From: Apus apus
Taxonomy: Eukaryota > Chordata > Aves > Apodiformes > Apodidae
Direction: 5' to 3'
DNA: 64,000 bases
Assembly: GCF_020740795.1 (NCBI RefSeq)
Contig: NC_067294.1
Location: 1-64,000, forward strand
The notes beneath the pieces are model-generated. The model searched no databases. It worked only from the letters and a program-made list of their open reading frames with translations, and was not told the origin of the DNA. The stretch's first letter is position 1; every line of letters starts with the position of its first letter. This document shows, one piece after another, positions 61,095 to 64,000 of this stretch. Both the position numbers and the translations under genes were made by a program.

Positions 61095-63596
61095 TTATGA
61101 TGACTCGCCAGAAGCAAGAGCAGCTTTCTTCTTAGGGCGGGCTTTCACACTTCGTGCTGGAAGCTGAGGAGAAAGAAGTAGAAGGCATCTTGGTTTAGTT
61201 TACTTTAACACCTAAATGTCCAACAGAAAGGTGTAAGAACAGAGTGAAAATAGGACACAACAACTGCAACAGCCTATTCCTGTCATCTGTTGTTTCAAAA
61301 AGGCTATTTAACAATTTGGTTTTGGTTAGTGAATATCCACCAAGTAGCCCCCCAGAGAGGAAGACATTTTAGAACAGGACTAGTGTGAACTGTCTTTTCA
61401 CAGTATCACTTCAAAAATTCCTCAGTAGGAAGCCTGGAATGAAATTTTGTTCCTCTTGTTTCCCTACTCCTGTATAATATGCTAAAGAAGAAAGCAGAGG
61501 TGTCAACTCAGAAATAAGCCTTGGGAATTTAAAAATTAAAGGCTGACTATACATGCATCTTTAGACACACATCTCTATCCCTGAAGATATTCAAAAGCCA
61601 TGTGGACGTGGGTCCTGGGAAACCAGCTCTCAATGGCATTACTTGAGCCATGAGGTTGGACCAGATGCTCTCCAGAGGTCCCCTCCAACCTCAACTATTC
61701 TGTGACTCTGTTAACAAATAGCAACTAATCACATGCAAAGATGTCCTGCAAACCGCAAAATCAAGTTAACAGTATGACTTAAAGCTATGCTGAAGCAATT
61801 ACTTTCCTCCAAATTATTTAATATTTAGCCTGAAAAGCTCCACAACAGGAACCAGTCATATAGCACTCTTTATCTTAAATAAAAATTAAAAAAATAAAAT
61901 TAGGAGTCTGGGTCGAATCAAGCAAATAGGACCCCAAACTTCACAAAAAGCAGAAGCATTTTGTCACCTATAAATCAAACCACAGAAAACTTTCAAGTAA
62001 GAGTCAAAACCTGGAAAGTAGCACCTCAAAAAGCACATGGTCGTATGGACAGCACAGCTCAACAACGACCAGTTACTCGAACTTCAAGATAAAACCTTGG
62101 GGTTGGAAGAAGCCTGAGGGGGAAGTACATTTTCCCCATATCTAATAGGCAGAAGTCCAGGAAGGCTTAAAGAGGGTATGGAACTGTTGGATTTTAGATG
62201 CAGAGAAAGTGGCTGTCACAGGTTGTTACACTAGTATATCTTTAGGCCAGAAGAGACAGGAGAGAGGATGTAGTCAACAAAACGTTACAAATATCACAAA
62301 ACCTGAATGAAAGCAAAGCTGGATCCTGGGTTATGACAGAGGCTTACAGGCGTGATCAAAACACAAAAGCTAGAGACTATTATAGCAAGTGGACAGCAAG
62401 TCCTCTGATGTAGGACTCAGCTAGTAAAGACTTAGTCCAACAAGGTTTATATAAGCAGCTTTTAAATGCACTGAGACTATGAAGTCAGAGCCTTCCAACA
62501 AAACTCAAAAATCAATGTCTCTCCTGGAAATAATTTACACACAAGCTCACCTCAGCTTTTGTCATCTTCTTAGGAGTTTTGACACTCTGGGTACGTTTAG
62601 GAAGTTTGTCTCCTGCATCTTCATCTGATGGGTCTGTTCTAGTCTCTGACGGAGTTCCATTAGACCTCTGTGCCACGCTGCTCTCCTCTCCTGAGGAGTA
62701 ACAGGAAGCTAAGAAATAAGAGAAAAAATTAGCCAATACTTTTGAAAAACCACATGAAGTCTAAAATGGCCCATCCTGAAGGACCACGTGAAAAGAAAAT
62801 GTCAACAATCCTTGAGAAAGATAATCCAAAAGATGTGTTAGTAGATGGGAGGGGACTAGGAAAGACAACATAACTTCTCCAAGATAATTTGGAATCTTGT
62901 AGTCTTGCTGAGACCAAATGCATGAGAAGACCAGCAAACCCCTCCTTCACTCCTGACGTTCTGTACCTGAATCCTCAATGGTTTCAAGAAGACTGCCACC
63001 AGATGGGTGCAGGTGTGGCTCATGGCTTTGCATATGTAGAGCATCTTCATCTCGGATTAGAGTGAGATCCTGCATGCTGAAACTTCGCAGCTTCTCTGAC
63101 AAAACTCCCTGGCCCTAAGAGGATGTAAAAGAAAAGATCACGGTCACTTTACTTTCACCAAGATGATCTCACACGGGATCATTCAGAGGAAGAGGAAAGG
63201 GTCCCCGTTCCCCATAGTAGGGTACTCCGAAAAAAACCCCAACACAATGGAGAAGGGAAAAAGAAAAGCATGCTCCCAAGGACCAATGGGGAAGAGGATA
63301 AAGCAAAATCCAGACCACTCTCCCTCCACTTTGGGACTAACTGCAAGACAAACTGGAGGAAAGGAAAAGTAGCTTGGTGCCAACAAGTACCAGCATCCCT
63401 AACAGAACCACAGCACTAAACGCTGGCACACAAAACTAAGCTGCTGGGGAATTCCTGAATGTTGTAGAAAGTGTTGAATTACCTTTGCAGCTGCAGTAAC
63501 TGCTGCATTGGCAGCAAGGTTTAACCCTCTCTTGCCAACTCGCATCATGGTTTCATAGCTCTTGTCACGAGCCTGAGTAATGTATTCATCAATTTC
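61095..63596 (-). CDS. REEP2: Receptor expression-enhancing protein 2, last four coding exons (5' part off the window)
   Basis: Exons, in gene order: 63596-63483 (38 codons), 63114-62967, 62708-62551 and 61163-61095 (stop TAA). All have canonical splice sites (acceptors CCTAG, TCTTAG, TTTCTTAG, CTCCTCAG; donors GTACAG and GTGAGC among them), and phases join without a break. REEP2 is an ER membrane protein that shapes tubular ER, links it to microtubules and is strongest in neurons. The window holds the cytosolic part after the TB2/DP1/HVA22 membrane domain: [20 protein letters not shown], then [20 protein letters not shown] and [20 protein letters not shown]. An acidic, low-complexity stretch and a basic tail ([14 protein letters not shown]) follow. 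These motifs match REEP2 rather than REEP1, REEP3 or REEP4. The preceding membrane-domain exons are not in 63600-64000. Confidence 0.95.
61570..61712 (+). mobile_element. CR1 LINE, short 3' end in the last REEP2 intron
   Basis: Contains GGTTGGACCAGATGCTCTCC, AGAGGTCCCCTCCAACCTCA and ATTCTGTGACTCTG. It lies antisense within the intron 61164-62550. Confidence 0.88.
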
Positions 63597-63599
63597 CTA

Positions 63600-64000
63600 G
63601 GAAGGCAATGTGGAAGAAGGCATTCAGCTCTTTGTTACTAACACAACCGAAGTCTCCCCACCATCCCCCTTAAAAACCCAAGCTCGTCTGGACACTTTTT
63701 TCCTCACTACCAGCATCAGCAGTCATTGACCGCATAACTGCGGTTTCCCTGCTACTTATAGAAAGCTTGCAAATTCAACTTTTACTTACAGTATGCTGTC
63801 TCCAAATTGTAACAACTGAAACAAAGCATTTGCTTATACTGACAATGTGAAACAACAGCATGACTACAGAACATGCTGCTCCTATCATGATTCAAAGAGC
63901 TTAACTACTGACAGTGACGATAAGGGCTCATGACACTGGGTTAGCCAAACATGCTTTCTAAGCAGTAGGCAAACTACTGGCTACAGGACAACTTTCAGCA
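63600..64000 (-). other. REEP2 intron, nothing else seen
   Basis: The pyrimidine-rich acceptor of the 63596 exon borders this stretch. No further exon was recognised before the window ends. Confidence 0.6.

Noticed and set aside
63600-64000. Another REEP2 exon at the right edge
   Set aside because: No frame matching the end of the REEP membrane domain and no donor at the expected phase was found.

Overview
The window is bird nuclear DNA. Six pieces carry the 3' end of CR1, the main LINE of birds, and a seventh is antisense to a CR1 reverse transcriptase. Two genes are certain, EGR1 and REEP2. Both are on the minus strand, and their order (REEP2 upstream of EGR1, same direction) is the one known in mammals. 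ETF1, the usual neighbour beyond the 3' end of EGR1, was looked for and not seen, so it probably lies off the left edge. The species cannot be named from the sequence alone.

Layout, left to right. 1-1400: a CpG-rich, promoter-like block built of three diverged copies of one module, with twelve NRF1-type palindromes and one CTCF-type motif per copy, plus YY1, CCAAT and E-box motifs. About 2.0-3.6 kb: a possible antisense retroviral LTR/primer-site remnant and an unrecognised minus-strand ORF. 3.6-11.3 kb: nothing recognisable. 11.6-17.2 kb: a degenerate tandem array whose minus strand carries repeated exon-like units with good splice sites, interleaved with LTR-derived pieces in both orientations. 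18.2-28.5 kb: a second CpG island (about 20.4-21.3 kb), two young CR1 pieces and a worn, old CR1. 28.5-29.45 kb: a third CpG island holding three perfect CArG boxes with ETS motifs between them, next to a 22-bp GC-rich tandem repeat. 31.3-34.3 kb: EGR1, complete, with 3' UTR, poly(A) signal, two coding exons and promoter. 34.3-36 kb: the EGR1 upstream CpG island with CArG boxes, a CRE-like site and a strong plus-strand TATA/MEF2 motif. 36-61 kb: intergenic DNA with CR1 fragments and a few possible regulatory sites. 61.1-63.6 kb: the last four coding exons of REEP2; its 5' exons lie beyond the right edge.

EGR1 is a growth-factor and activity-induced zinc-finger transcription factor, and REEP2 is an ER-shaping membrane protein expressed mainly in neurons. 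They share a chromosomal block, not a pathway. The most notable unannotated element is the triple CArG/ETS cluster about 2.3 kb beyond the EGR1 poly(A) site. It has the parts of a serum response element like those in the EGR1 promoter, and could be a downstream enhancer or the promoter of an unannotated immediate-early transcript. The exon-like array at 11.6-17.2 kb is the part of the window that known features explain least.
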